DNA of 64,000 nt from Neorhizobium alkalisoli (GCF_002968635.1 NZ_PVBN01000003.1:248001-312000), one strand, 5' to 3'. Positions 40,001 through 47,933 are shown, numbered from the stretch's first letter. Notes: generated by a model from the letters alone, not told the origin. Numbers and translations: made by a program.

Positions 40001-40364
40001 GAGTGGAGCGCAGCGGGCTGAGGACGATTCGCTCGACGGTTTTGCTGTTTCAGTCGCCGAATATCTTGATGAGCTGGGTGTGAAGGCCAGCTCCGTCAGC
40101 GACGGCAGCGCGTTCGGGCTGGACTTTGCGATTGAAGACCCGATAACCGGTCTATACGCGCTTGCAATCGAATGCGCCGCGCCGCGCCACCACATTCTCG
40201 CAAACGCGAGGGCTCGCGAGATATGGCGACCTTCAGTGCTATCGCGTTCAATCCCGCATGTTCACCGGGTGTCCTGCCACGGATGGTATCATTCCAGGAA
40301 TGAGGAGAAGCACAGACTTCGCGCGGCCGTGGAAGCCGCCCTGCGTCGGGAGGCAGCCGAATGA
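34080..40364 (+). CDS. Giant zinc-ribbon / pseudokinase / SF1 helicase / nuclease-like protein
   Basis: Protein of 2094 residues. Zinc ribbons: CPNCQTERPLSEFYC with a further Cys (about 5-29) and CPNGHHVDEGDLICMIC (about 75-92). A Ser/Thr-kinase-like domain (about 118-375) has HRDLRPENVLI, MAPEAIAGG and SDWWSLGMVL, but the VAIK Lys is Glu (AVLELYTP) and DFG is GFG, so it is probably a pseudokinase. A middle region includes the DUF4011-like FPFLIHRDDRTKPKIAPILL. SF1/UPF1-type helicase: GPPGTGKSQT near 982, DEASQMP near 1643, SGDEKQMPPTAFF, QIHYRS near 1737 and VAVTRARSK near 1909. The C terminus (DFAIEDPITGLYALAIECAA and CHGWYHSRNEEKHRLRAAVE) resembles the Vsr/MTES_1575-type nuclease fold. The N terminus starts at the ATGA overlap. 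Confidence 0.82.
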   Translation: MIRYCPNCQTERPLSEFYCEGQLADGQTCNWDLSSVAIRPPGAGSTELLSRPSPVSGNEAVVQEAPTGTCPNGHHVDEGDLICMICGAEVVPSSVSAPAIIATEPDTGPRTDALPTEIGAWEFQHRLSNASSVREVFIARHRDDGREAVLELYTPGSEPDRAVQDALSTMPLDHLPKLIEFGRWQDRPFEVRENVGGGNLLALKIASTDFDGIKAVAIELGRALASFSQAGLRHRDLRPENVLIRTRDPLDLVITGFGSARLSDFDLDVVAPLETTRYMAPEAIAGGVAAASDWWSLGMVLLELATTGSCFEGVNPQAFLINVLTNGVDVPFDLDPSLRRLLLGLLARDHRTRWQWDEMRRWADGEDVALPPEATVAPSSGDETSQASIQLGGKAFHRPSAYALAAAEPANWDEARTQAVRGALVAWAEEANVGSAELSGLRRLSHTEDISEDFRLALALKVLHPSMPLVLKGNIITPGWLLDHPEEATHLVFGAATEFLARLGAEEWLSKLRQRGAAVRARAKQFEIALNEDELKIHLLSTSRARLAALWGEKRKLLPDTDHPGLNSLLERRQTTEEDFILLLAAEVSQFRSADEILSEAEQTAARAGVPDFDRVSAAEFLSSSRRDLHKMIDQRLEGFARSGIVRVDEWADQFRLDRRISLDRVLVLLSIPEERWHEPPKQSYVSTLLDYFSKKIAGSILRGALTRMTIGKTTPRVDLMELDTVRRPAPALLDLILARTDRYESLDPAAFMTSETLERRMRALHQHSLLYKRDTGIDGLYLGFPFLIHRDDRTKPKIAPILLWPIRLVPEVGNRGHATIAFDREREEVRLNPAFEGMIGLEASRRWQEATNDLLGRATLTTADVVDGFAALADPIGRRLVGLPGKDVNTEMGRPKVACAATLFHLAYMGQAIVEDLRHLKSRPLDATALQTALKVTDAPPPTRATERIPEVEKFFTVASDPSQEAAVIEARQAPGLLIEGPPGTGKSQTIVNMVADAIGRKKSLLVICQKQAALEVVKKRLEAEGLEDRIFMITDMNKDREPVLKAVRDQIESHRAGYGNQSWRRDRQLVAQRIESLEADLDRHHSAMHDEDSASGLSYRGVLGELLSVEGDRPPVDVPALRRVLAPLTAEEVYALEDVCGQNARLWLPSRYEGNALQPLKIFQPDAATVEAFIADLTALRNAENQRQTVYRRTEGALPMDEPELYQRWYADHDAEFQNLDAEERMELSRWYGICSRDATNESRATAIVKQLVSARNEFENGPGRPPAPEYSAAMTALGDRELEETILLAKMVLRKPSFLGRLNPMRWSRARALVRQISGLHLDPREVQTFFDAAVWELWLRPQRLALADILREIGEDGLVTENIPASGLAAIAAQKATALWKVQSLSDAIKTFPSRTRMEAVVKASSLQEYQNLRSSAERAYERYEAKQFNHAALSNAEQWFEINWVGEREAAINLDGTNAYEIGKISEALPVLEPFQRFRLRQNAIPAKAMEVFAHLRGVADALASLPAHQLEEDVRRIIRREALLATKVRLETETPSLLYESTEIQNKVRSLAEADVQMRRVNRTLLTKGIDFSRIASEREWEPITRLRGQRAQRLREFLEKGTDLGLMELRPVWLMNPDVASRVLPLRKGMFDIVIYDEASQMPVEYSLPSLYRGQVMIVSGDEKQMPPTAFFNSKVENDEADAFDEDIEDDASEAERDSFNETWNRREIKDCPDLLQLAKSVLPTTTLQIHYRSAYRELIGFSNASFYANRLNVPVRHPDEEIQRAKPIEVIRVDGVYENQTNKAEAEKVVETLAEIWNRGGKTPTVGVVTFNRKQADLIEDALEEEAERDSWFGGMLAKERDRVEGGEDVGFFVKNVENVQGDERDFIIFSSTFGRNAQGSFRRNFGVLGQKGGERRLNVAVTRARSKVVMITSIPVGDVSDMLSSRRRPSIPRDYLQGYLEYARAMSAGEFETGRGLLGRLVTERSGAQRAEDDSLDGFAVSVAEYLDELGVKASSVSDGSAFGLDFAIEDPITGLYALAIECAAPRHHILANARAREIWRPSVLSRSIPHVHRVSCHGWYHSRNEEKHRLRAAVEAALRREAAE

Positions 40365-41716
40365 GTGGGCCAAAGGTCGTCAAGATCATCACGCGAGAGG
40401 AACTCATCGCTATCTGCGAGGGGATGATCGCGGCATTGGAGGCGTGCCAGACGCGATGGCTCAAGATCGGCCAGCGTAATGACGTTATCGGCGAGGCCGA
40501 TGCTTCCGCGTCCGCCGAACGGGTAGAGGCAATCCGTGCACTGTTGTCGTCCGACCGCTTCGAGGAGGTCCAGAAGCAGGTTCCGGCTGAGATCGCGTTC
40601 CTTGAGGACGACATTCAACGGCGTATCACGAAAGCGGCAGATGCGGCGGTGAAGGCCCGGATATCCCGTCGCCGGATGGAGGCCACCGCGTATAGCGTTG
40701 GATCGAAGCTTAGGGAGCGCGGGTTCGCGCCATCAGACGTCCTGGATTCGCCGGAGAAGCATTCCTCGGATGACCTGTCGTTCGCGATCTCGAAGGCCTT
40801 CTCGGTCCTCGCTCCTCCTGACGGTGATCGCGGGATGAGTGAGCGGCAAATCGAAATCGCCCGTGATCTCGGTGCAGGCGAAGCCCGCCAGACACTGTCC
40901 GAATGGCTTAGTGCGCAAGAGCAGGACAATGCGGACCCGGAGCTTATCGCGTTGGAACGCATCGTTGAGGAACTTCGAGCTGTCGATCAGAGTGCGGCAA
41001 GCGCATTCGACGGGCGAGTGGCCGCCCTCTCCAGAGAAGAAAACCCCGCGCGCAAAAGGCTCGTACGGGATAGCTTTATGCTGGATGCGTCAGCTGCGCG
41101 AACCGATGCTCTGCTGAAGGCAAAACTCATGATGAAGCTCGACGCCATGACATCGCGGCTCAGGGCAACAGGCGACCTAGCGGCGCTTACCTCGGCGACG
41201 ACAATCGCGTCTGCCTTGGAAACGCCCGCGACTCAGGCCGCGCTGAATGATCTGCTTGCCGCAGCTGAGGTCGTTCTAGTTGAAGCGGAAAACCGCAAGG
41301 CGGCCGATTACAGGCGGAAGTCGCTTCTGACCGGGCTCTCGCAGCTCGGCTACGAGGTTCATGAGGGTATGGAGACAGCATGGGTCCGAGACGGAAAAGT
41401 CGTTTTGAGGAATAGCGCATCGGATACGTATGGTGTGGAAGTTGGCGGAAACCCGGAGAACCTCGTTCAAATCAGGACTGTCGCCTATGACCGCCCGGGA
41501 GCTAACCGCACTGCAGAGCAGGATCGGGCGGCAGAAACGACTTTTTGCGATGCATTCTCGTCCTTGCGGGCCGAGCTTGGTGAAAACGGCGGCAATATCA
41601 CCATCGTTCGAGCCTTGGGTGTCGGCGCTACACCGGTGAAATCAGTGGCGATTGAAGGTACTAGAACGGTCTCTGAAGAAGTTGATCTCCCAGTGGTTCA
41701 TGGCCGACATCTTTGA
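40361..41716 (+). CDS. Helical/coiled-coil protein, fourth gene of the ClpB-helicase operon
   Basis: Protein of 451 residues with no recognised domain. It begins MSGPKVVKIITREELIAICE and is largely alpha-helical with long charged stretches (about 60-130 and 230-330) suggestive of coiled coil. A C-terminal beta-rich part (about 340-450) contains GYEVHEGMETAWVRDGKVVL. The start overlaps the giant gene by ATGA, so it was inherited with that gene as one unit. A structural or adaptor role is a guess. Confidence 0.7.
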   Translation: MSGPKVVKIITREELIAICEGMIAALEACQTRWLKIGQRNDVIGEADASASAERVEAIRALLSSDRFEEVQKQVPAEIAFLEDDIQRRITKAADAAVKARISRRRMEATAYSVGSKLRERGFAPSDVLDSPEKHSSDDLSFAISKAFSVLAPPDGDRGMSERQIEIARDLGAGEARQTLSEWLSAQEQDNADPELIALERIVEELRAVDQSAASAFDGRVAALSREENPARKRLVRDSFMLDASAARTDALLKAKLMMKLDAMTSRLRATGDLAALTSATTIASALETPATQAALNDLLAAAEVVLVEAENRKAADYRRKSLLTGLSQLGYEVHEGMETAWVRDGKVVLRNSASDTYGVEVGGNPENLVQIRTVAYDRPGANRTAEQDRAAETTFCDAFSSLRAELGENGGNITIVRALGVGATPVKSVAIEGTRTVSEEVDLPVVHGRHL

Positions 41717-41797
41717 TCTATAATCGGCTACAAAATTAATTCATTCATATTAAGGGCCTTGCTGTGTGGATGCCTGAGCAGCGGGTCAAATTGATTC

Positions 41798-41813
41798 CGC
41801 AGAAATTTCTGCG
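41798..41813. repeat. 16-bp perfect palindrome between operon end and recombinase module
   Basis: CGCAGAAATTTCTGCG reads the same on both strands. It lies between the end of the four-gene operon and the end of the convergent HTH gene. It could be an operator, a recombination site core for the nearby serine recombinase, or a hairpin terminator without a T-run. Confidence 0.45.
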
Positions 41814-41892
41814 AATTCAGAACTACGAAGGTGAAACGGCCTGAAACGCCTTTGTTTTCCGCCACCTCCACCCAATCGGAATATTTGGCTAG

Positions 41893-42267
41893 TCATATCT
41901 GGCCATTGAAGTTGTTGTCAGCGCGAAGTGCTTGAACAATCGCCGTCGCCCGGGCGAGCGATGCCTCAGCGGCACCCAGTTCAATGGATACCGTAAATAG
42001 GTCTCGTCCGGACAAGCGTAGAAATTCCCGCAGAATAGCCTCAGAATTTCGGGCGAGCAAAATCAGCTGTGAGCCGTTCGGCCCACGAGAACCAGACAAC
42101 CAATATTTTGCGGCCCGCTCACTGGCCCCGGTCCACTTCATTATGGTTTTTGCAGCGCGGCCACTTTGACCTAGCTCGAAATTCAAAGCACGCGAGATTG
42201 ACGGAGCATACTCGCGCCGAATTTCTGCAGCCGTGAACGGAACATCTGTGCCCTTATTCTGAACCAT
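41893..42267 (-). CDS. Small helix-turn-helix-type protein
   Basis: Protein of 124 residues. The central part GRAAKTIMKWTGASERAAKY followed by WLSGSRGPNGSQLILLARNS has the layout of an HTH DNA-binding protein, with a C-terminal helix region (REFLRLSGRD). The start at 42267 has GAGGAGG 5 bases upstream. It is divergent from the serine recombinase gene across 66 bases and probably regulates that module. Family assignment is by appearance only. Confidence 0.6.
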   Translation of the reverse strand: MVQNKGTDVPFTAAEIRREYAPSISRALNFELGQSGRAAKTIMKWTGASERAAKYWLSGSRGPNGSQLILLARNSEAILREFLRLSGRDLFTVSIELGAAEASLARATAIVQALRADNNFNGQI

Positions 42268-42333
42268 CTTGCCCTCCTCTTCGGGATATACTCCGCGCAC
42301 TCAGGACACCATAGAGGCAATATTTGACATCTC

Positions 42334-43905
42334 ATGGTCATCGAATGGGGCAAAAAAACAGGCCATGACGGCACCCCCGGTGCGAGAACTCCGGCTGCAA
42401 CCTATGTTCGGATGTCTACTGAACATCAGAAATACTCGACCGATAACCAGCTTTCGGTAATCCAACGATATGCCGATAGAAATGGCTTCGAGATTGTCCG
42501 CTCTTATGCTGACCAAGGAAAAAGCGGGTTACGTTTAGTCGGTCGCGACGCATTGCAGACTCTGCTGGCCGATGTGGAAGGAGATCAGGCGAGTTTCAAA
42601 GCAGTGCTCGTCTACGACGTTAGCAGATGGGGGCGCTTCCAAGACCCTGACGAAGCCGCTGAAGTCGAGTTGCGCTGCAAGAGGCACGGAATTCTGGTCC
42701 ATTATTGCGCTGAGCAATTTGAGAATGACGGCAGTATGGGCTCGTCGATCATCAAAACCGTCAAGCGCGCGATGGCCGGTGAGTACAGCCGAGAGCTATC
42801 GGTGAAGGTCTTTAATGGGCAGGCCAATCTTATCCGCCTTGGCTACAGGCAAGGTGGCGCTCCTGGTTACGGGCTTCGTCGCCAGTTGATTGACCAGCAT
42901 GGCAATTTTAAAGGGGAACTCACACGCGGAGAACATAAAAGTATCGCGACTGACAGAGTTATTCTCGTTCCTGGCCCGAAGAATGAGATTGAGGTCGTCA
43001 AGACGATTTACGACCTGTTTGTCACCGAGCGGCGGAGCGAGTTGGAAATCGCATCGCTCCTGAACGGGCAAGGAATCTCGACCGACTGGGATCGGCCGTG
43101 GACGCGAGGCACCATCCATCAGGTGCTGATCAACGAAAAATATGTCGGAAACAATGTATGGGGCCGCACCTCATTCAAGCTTAAGCAATCCCACATAAAG
43201 AATCCTGAAACGGAGTGGATACGCGCTGACGGTGCATTCACCGGCATCGTCTCCCCCGCGCTTTTCCGACAGGCTCGCGGCATCATCGCCGCAAGGTCTG
43301 ACCGTCTGTCGGACGAGGCCATGCTTCAAAAACTCGCCGAGATATTCCAACAGCAAGGTTATCTGTCTGGTCTGATAATAGATGAAACAGAGGATTGCCC
43401 ATCCAGCAGTTCATTTTCTCATCGGTTCGGCAGCTTGTTACGAGCTTATGCGCTGGTCGGCTTTGTACCGGAGCACGACTACCAGTACCTTGAGATCAAC
43501 CGCGCGCTACGCAGAATGTATCCCAAGCTACTGAAAGAAGTGCTTGAAGGCCTTCGTTTAGCAGGCGGCACGGCTGATCAAGACATACAAACAGACTTGC
43601 TGACCATCAACGGAGAATTCACGGCTTCAGTTGTCATTGTTCGCTGCATTCAGACCTCTGCAGGGTCTCTCCGATGGAAAGTGCGATTGGACAGCGCGCT
43701 CAAGCCGGACATCACGGTGGTGGTTCGCATGGGACCAGGCAACGCCGAGCCGTACGACTTTTACCTGTTGCCGCTGCTGGACATGCACGAGGCTGTATTG
43801 CGACTTTGCGAATTCAATGGCTTATCGCTTGACGCGTATCGCTGCGAAGACCTTTCACGTTTCTATGCGATGGCGGCACGTCGGGTTTTGATGGAGGTAG
43901 CGTGA
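42334..43905 (+). CDS. Large serine recombinase (resolvase/invertase family)
   Basis: DNA recombinase of 523 residues. The N-terminal catalytic domain starts YVRMSTEHQKYSTDNQ with the nucleophile Ser in RMST, and continues with YADQGKSGLRLVGRDALQTL and VYDVSRWGRFQDPDEA. A recombinase domain follows (GLRRQLIDQHGNFKG, INEKYVGNNVWGR). The usual cysteine zinc ribbon is absent; the C-terminal 200 residues lack CxxC pairs, which is unusual for a large serine integrase. It is the first of three genes joined by ATGA overlaps with two ParB-like genes, a trio that recurs in alphaproteobacteria. It may excise or invert its own segment. Confidence 0.85.
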   Translation: MVIEWGKKTGHDGTPGARTPAATYVRMSTEHQKYSTDNQLSVIQRYADRNGFEIVRSYADQGKSGLRLVGRDALQTLLADVEGDQASFKAVLVYDVSRWGRFQDPDEAAEVELRCKRHGILVHYCAEQFENDGSMGSSIIKTVKRAMAGEYSRELSVKVFNGQANLIRLGYRQGGAPGYGLRRQLIDQHGNFKGELTRGEHKSIATDRVILVPGPKNEIEVVKTIYDLFVTERRSELEIASLLNGQGISTDWDRPWTRGTIHQVLINEKYVGNNVWGRTSFKLKQSHIKNPETEWIRADGAFTGIVSPALFRQARGIIAARSDRLSDEAMLQKLAEIFQQQGYLSGLIIDETEDCPSSSSFSHRFGSLLRAYALVGFVPEHDYQYLEINRALRRMYPKLLKEVLEGLRLAGGTADQDIQTDLLTINGEFTASVVIVRCIQTSAGSLRWKVRLDSALKPDITVVVRMGPGNAEPYDFYLLPLLDMHEAVLRLCEFNGLSLDAYRCEDLSRFYAMAARRVLMEVA

Positions 43906-44798
43906 TGACCGCGATTCCCGCTCAGAAGGTCGAAATGATCCCCATTGCGCGGATCACAGTCGTAAATCCCCGCATTCGGAATAAGAAGCACTTCAAGGAG
44001 ATAATCGCGAACATCGGCCAAGTTGGGCTTAAACGTCCCATCACGGTGACGCGCCGCATGGAAGCAGGCGGACCTTTCTATGATCTCGTCTGCGGACAGG
44101 GACGGCTCGAAGCCTTCAAGGCGTTGGGACAGCAAGAAGTTCCGGCCCTTGTCGTGAACGCGAACAAAGAAGATTGTTTGGTTGCCAGCATTGTTGAGAA
44201 CTGCGCTCGACGGCAACACAGAGCAATCGATCTCCTTCAAGACATAGGAGCAATGAAAGGTCGAGGACATAGTGTCCCGGAAATTGCCCGGATGACAGGT
44301 CTATCCGGCGAGTATGTATACGCGGTTGTTCGCCTTTTGGAAAATGGAGAAGAGCGTCTGTTGCGCTCCGTTGAAACGGGACAAATCCCCTTCAGCGTCG
44401 CGGTGGAAATCGCCGAAGCTGACGACCAGGACATTCAAGCTGCTCTTCAGTCCGCATATGAGAAGAAGCTCCTGCGCGGCAAAAAGCTGATGGCTGCCAA
44501 GCGGATTGTCGAACAGCGACGACAACAGGGTAAGGGGTTGAAATACAGCATCAAAGCGAAGTCCCGACCTCTATCATCAGACGCTTTGTTAAAAGCATTT
44601 CAAGAAGATGTTGATCGCAAGCGGATTCTGATACGCCGGGCCGAAACTGCCAAGGCGCGTCTTACTTTCATCACCGAAGCTGTTCGAAAGCTCTTAGCCG
44701 ATAGGCAATTCTCCGACGTGTTGGCTGAGGAGGGTTTGATCTCGCTGCCAGCGGCGCTTGTTTCGAGACTCGAAGGTCAGAGAGGATCAACGCCATGA
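43902..44798 (+). CDS. ParB/RepB-type partition-like protein
   Basis: Protein of 298 residues with a ParB N-terminal nuclease/CTPase-like fold: IPIARITVVNPRIRNKKHF, GLKRPITVTRR, VCGQGRLEAFKALGQQEVPA (the box II GxxR region) and VASIVENCARRQHRAIDLLQ, then HTH SVPEIARMTGLSGEYVYAVV. ParB boxes would normally centre on parS sites, but no ParA gene is nearby. It overlaps the recombinase and the next ParB-like gene by ATGA. Here the pair may help the recombinase choose or bridge DNA sites; this is inference. Confidence 0.8.
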   Translation: MMTAIPAQKVEMIPIARITVVNPRIRNKKHFKEIIANIGQVGLKRPITVTRRMEAGGPFYDLVCGQGRLEAFKALGQQEVPALVVNANKEDCLVASIVENCARRQHRAIDLLQDIGAMKGRGHSVPEIARMTGLSGEYVYAVVRLLENGEERLLRSVETGQIPFSVAVEIAEADDQDIQAALQSAYEKKLLRGKKLMAAKRIVEQRRQQGKGLKYSIKAKSRPLSSDALLKAFQEDVDRKRILIRRAETAKARLTFITEAVRKLLADRQFSDVLAEEGLISLPAALVSRLEGQRGSTP

Positions 44799-45685
44799 CA
44801 GCCTCTCGTGGCGATGCCTCCGTTCCCCTATCATTTGAGAGCACCAGCCTCCGGATTCCGATTGCCGAAATTCTGCCACTGAAGCAACTCTCCGTCTCTG
44901 TGCTGAAATCGGTAAAGTATTCCCAAATTGCAGCCTCAATTGCTGAGGTCGGTATTATCGAGCCGCCGGTCGTCATCCGAGATCGCAGCGAGTCCGACAA
45001 GTTCCATCTCCTGGACGGGCACATCCGATTGGACGTACTCGCAAAAAGAGGCGAAATAGAAGTGGTCTGTTTGGTTGCCACTGAAGATGAAGCCTACACC
45101 TATAATCGGCGAATAAGCCGTTTGGCTACGATCCAAGAACACAAAATGATCCTGAAGGCCATCGAAAAGGGTGTGCCAGAAGAGCGCCTAGCACGCGCAC
45201 TGAACGTAAATATTTCCAGCATTCGGCACAAGAAGAGTCTGCTCGAAGGCATGTGCAATGAAGCGGTTGAGATGCTCAAGGAGAAGCACGTCCCCCTCAA
45301 TACAATTGGCCAATTGAAAAAAATGAAGCCGATGCGTCAGATCGAGGCGGCGCAGTTGATGATCGCGATGAACAAGTTCACCGTCTCGTACGCACAATCG
45401 CTCGTAGCGGCAACACCTGACGCGATGCTCGTCCGCCCCAAAAAGAAGATCGGCGGCCTAAGCGAAGAACAGATCGCCCTCATGGAGCATGAGGCCGCAA
45501 TCCTTGATCGGGAATTCAAGACCATTGAACAGGACTACGGAGCTGATCATCTCGACCTCGTCCTTGCCACCGGTTACCTGACACGATTGCTAGGAAGCGT
45601 ACGGGTCGTGCGCTATCTGGCTCAATTTCATCCGGATATCTTGTCGGAATTTCAGAAAATCGCAGACCTACGCAAGGCTGCTTGA
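44795..45685 (+). CDS. RepB-type partition-like protein (RepB C-terminal domain)
   Basis: Protein of 296 residues. ParB-like segment: IPIAEILPLKQLSVSVLKSV, IIEPPVVIRD, LLDGHIRLDVLAKRGEIEVV (GHxRL box), then HTH-like RLARALNVNISSIRHKKSLL. The C-terminal half (LMIAMNKFTVSYAQSLVAAT followed by PDAMLVRPKKK) matches the plasmid-partition RepB C-terminal family. It is the third gene of the recombinase trio. Confidence 0.8.
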   Translation: MTASRGDASVPLSFESTSLRIPIAEILPLKQLSVSVLKSVKYSQIAASIAEVGIIEPPVVIRDRSESDKFHLLDGHIRLDVLAKRGEIEVVCLVATEDEAYTYNRRISRLATIQEHKMILKAIEKGVPEERLARALNVNISSIRHKKSLLEGMCNEAVEMLKEKHVPLNTIGQLKKMKPMRQIEAAQLMIAMNKFTVSYAQSLVAATPDAMLVRPKKKIGGLSEEQIALMEHEAAILDREFKTIEQDYGADHLDLVLATGYLTRLLGSVRVVRYLAQFHPDILSEFQKIADLRKAA

Positions 45686-46193
45686 TGTCAGATGCCCACC
45701 CTATTGCTGCTTCAGCTGTCCCCTTGAGTACCCTCACTATCGGGCAGGCACCGTCCGGCTATTGGATATTCATGAAGAGTGGCAATTGACACCAAAGATG
45801 AGCTATCTGGCCGACCATGGCTCAAAAAGACGAAGTCGCGAGTTTCTGGCGAGGGTTGTTCAGACACTTGGAAGCGTAGATGATCCCCTGACAAGGGCAT
45901 CGAGCAATATCATCAACTCGCGTCCTGGAGGAAGTTCGGGGTGAACCCCAGACAACGGATCGGCAACGATTGGTTTGATCAATAGTGCAAGAAACGCGAC
46001 GAGACAGCTGAAAGCTGAGGCCGACTTGCTAGCCAAGGACCAAACTCCGAGATAGGCCACAGAAGTTTGGCCCACTTGAGCTATGATGATAATGGCCCAA
46101 CTGGGCGCTCGCTCGCGGATACATTTGACATGACAAGAGCGGCTATCAGCCTCATAGGGCCAGTCCCTGTGTCAAAACTGACGATCTCAGCCC
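45686..46193. other. Intergenic region with TnsB-site-like repeats
   Basis: No clear gene. TGGCCCA occurs at 46068-46074 and 46093-46099 and TAGGCCA at about 46053, all in left-end orientation, which hints at a relic transposon end. A weak frame of 60 codons (45762-45944, MSYLADHGSKRRSREFLARV) is not recognisable. Confidence 0.45.
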
Positions 46194-47933
46194 TCATCCA
46201 CGCCAATTGTCGGCCCGCTTTTTGAAATCGATCTTCTTCCATTCCTCCTTCCAAAGCGTCAGGTATTTCACGTCACTGGACGAGGGTTCGGGATCGCATT
46301 TCTCCACATACACGACGCACGGCATGATGACGGCGTCCCCGATGAGAAGCGCTTCCCCTTGCTCAAGCGCAGGCATGCCCTCGGTGAGATTGCCAAGGGT
46401 ATCCGGCAATAGTCGGCGGACATAGCTTTGATCATCGGGATTGGTAAGACGCATTGCCAGGAAGTTGGAGCATTGCGAAAAAATAGTCTCTGAAATTTCA
46501 GAAGGTCGCTGGCTCGAAATCAGGAGGCTGATGCCGTACTTTCGGCCTTCTTTGGCAATGCGTTCGATTGCAGCCAGGGAAGCCTTGTAGCGGGCAAGAC
46601 CGCTCTTTGGTGCGTATTTGTGTACTTCCTCATACACCATGAGGAACGGTTGCTCTGTTTTGCTTTCAACGCGCCGGGCATAATAGCAAAAATCGAACAT
46701 TAGACGGGAGATCAGGGAAACGGTAATGCTGAGCAGTTCAAAGGGGATGCCGCTGAGGTCGATAATCGTGACATTGGTCTCGCCCGCGTCATTGTAGCCA
46801 GTGAACTGCCTGAGCACGTCCTCCAATGAGGCCTTCTTTGCCTTTTCACCGAAAATGAACCCAAGCCGCGTGTTCGCAATTTTTGATCTGACCCGTCGTT
46901 CGAACTTGTCGATAGTACCGTCGGCATATGGCCCTTTATTAATCTCACTACGTTTGGTCGGCGCGAATTCGCGCAATTCCATGCAGTAGTGCTCGATCTG
47001 GGCATCGACGTCAGGGAAATCGATTTCCGTGTTATCCTTAAACTTTATCAGCAAAGAATTGTCAGCGTTCTTTGTCTCTCTGGTGAGATTTCTGAAGGCA
47101 TTTGCGACGTGATCGATCTCATATGGAAGCGGGCTGTCGAAATTGACCTTCTCTACCTCGGGATTACTGATCTTTTTTGCGATGGTGACAACCTGCCGGA
47201 GCAATGCCTCCTGATTGTAGTTGTTGTTGTCCCCTGACTCCAGGAACATGTCCTCCATCTCGTCTTCGTTGAGAAGCCAATATGGCAGGACGAGGTCATC
47301 GACCGTGATGACATTCGCCTTCGGAAACGCCGTGGCATATTCTGAATGAAGATCGAATATCAGGATATGGGAGTTGTTGAGGCCCTGGTATTCGCCAGTT
47401 TTGGCAGATATCGCCTTCTGCAGAACTGACGACACGCTCGACGATTTGCCCGATCCCGAAGCACCGACAACGGCAATATGTTTGTTGAAGAACCGGTCGC
47501 CGTGAACAGGTACGACGATATCACGTTGCCTCGTCAGTGAAGAAAAGCAAAAGCGGTCTTCAGCCGCATAGCAGTCTGCATATATGGCCGCGATTTCCGC
47601 TTTCGTCGCCGGGACGACCTTCTTTGGTGGAATGGCCAGTTCGTCACCGCCGCGATTGAACTTTCCGTCCTTAAGGGTCCCGAGAGGATACGCATCGATC
47701 ATATAGACGCGCTTGTAGTCACTGCCACCGTCGCCTTTCACCTCTTTCATCTCGATTGAAAAGCTTTCGATGATGCAGATGAGGGAAACGTTGTCATTGT
47801 CCGAGACTTTGAGAAAGGACCCAACGCGAAGAGATTCACCCGCCGTCTGGAAGTTCAAAAGATCGTCGACGGCCACTCGAACCTTGTTGGGGTAAACGGC
47901 GACAACCTCGGCATTGGCGATTTCCTCAGTCAT
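46194..47933 (-). CDS. HerA-type DNA translocase/ATPase (DUF87)
   Basis: Hexameric-type AAA/FtsK-HerA ATPase of 579 residues. An N-terminal barrel (about 1-140) is followed by Walker A GASGSGKSSSVSSVLQKAI (about 158-176), ILIFDLHSEYATAFP, QPFLMVYEEVHKYAP (Walker B with catalytic Glu), and ISSQRPSEISETIFSQCSNF with the arginine region RLTNPDDQSYVRRLLP. The DUF4297-type gene lies 9 bases upstream on the same strand. DUF4297-HerA pairs form large complexes that act in phage defence, and this pair fits that type. Confidence 0.9.
   Translation of the reverse strand: MTEEIANAEVVAVYPNKVRVAVDDLLNFQTAGESLRVGSFLKVSDNDNVSLICIIESFSIEMKEVKGDGGSDYKRVYMIDAYPLGTLKDGKFNRGGDELAIPPKKVVPATKAEIAAIYADCYAAEDRFCFSSLTRQRDIVVPVHGDRFFNKHIAVVGASGSGKSSSVSSVLQKAISAKTGEYQGLNNSHILIFDLHSEYATAFPKANVITVDDLVLPYWLLNEDEMEDMFLESGDNNNYNQEALLRQVVTIAKKISNPEVEKVNFDSPLPYEIDHVANAFRNLTRETKNADNSLLIKFKDNTEIDFPDVDAQIEHYCMELREFAPTKRSEINKGPYADGTIDKFERRVRSKIANTRLGFIFGEKAKKASLEDVLRQFTGYNDAGETNVTIIDLSGIPFELLSITVSLISRLMFDFCYYARRVESKTEQPFLMVYEEVHKYAPKSGLARYKASLAAIERIAKEGRKYGISLLISSQRPSEISETIFSQCSNFLAMRLTNPDDQSYVRRLLPDTLGNLTEGMPALEQGEALLIGDAVIMPCVVYVEKCDPEPSSSDVKYLTLWKEEWKKIDFKKRADNWRG

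Noticed and set aside
45762..45944. 60-codon frame after the RepB-like gene
   Set aside because: No recognisable motif and no ribosome site; left as intergenic.
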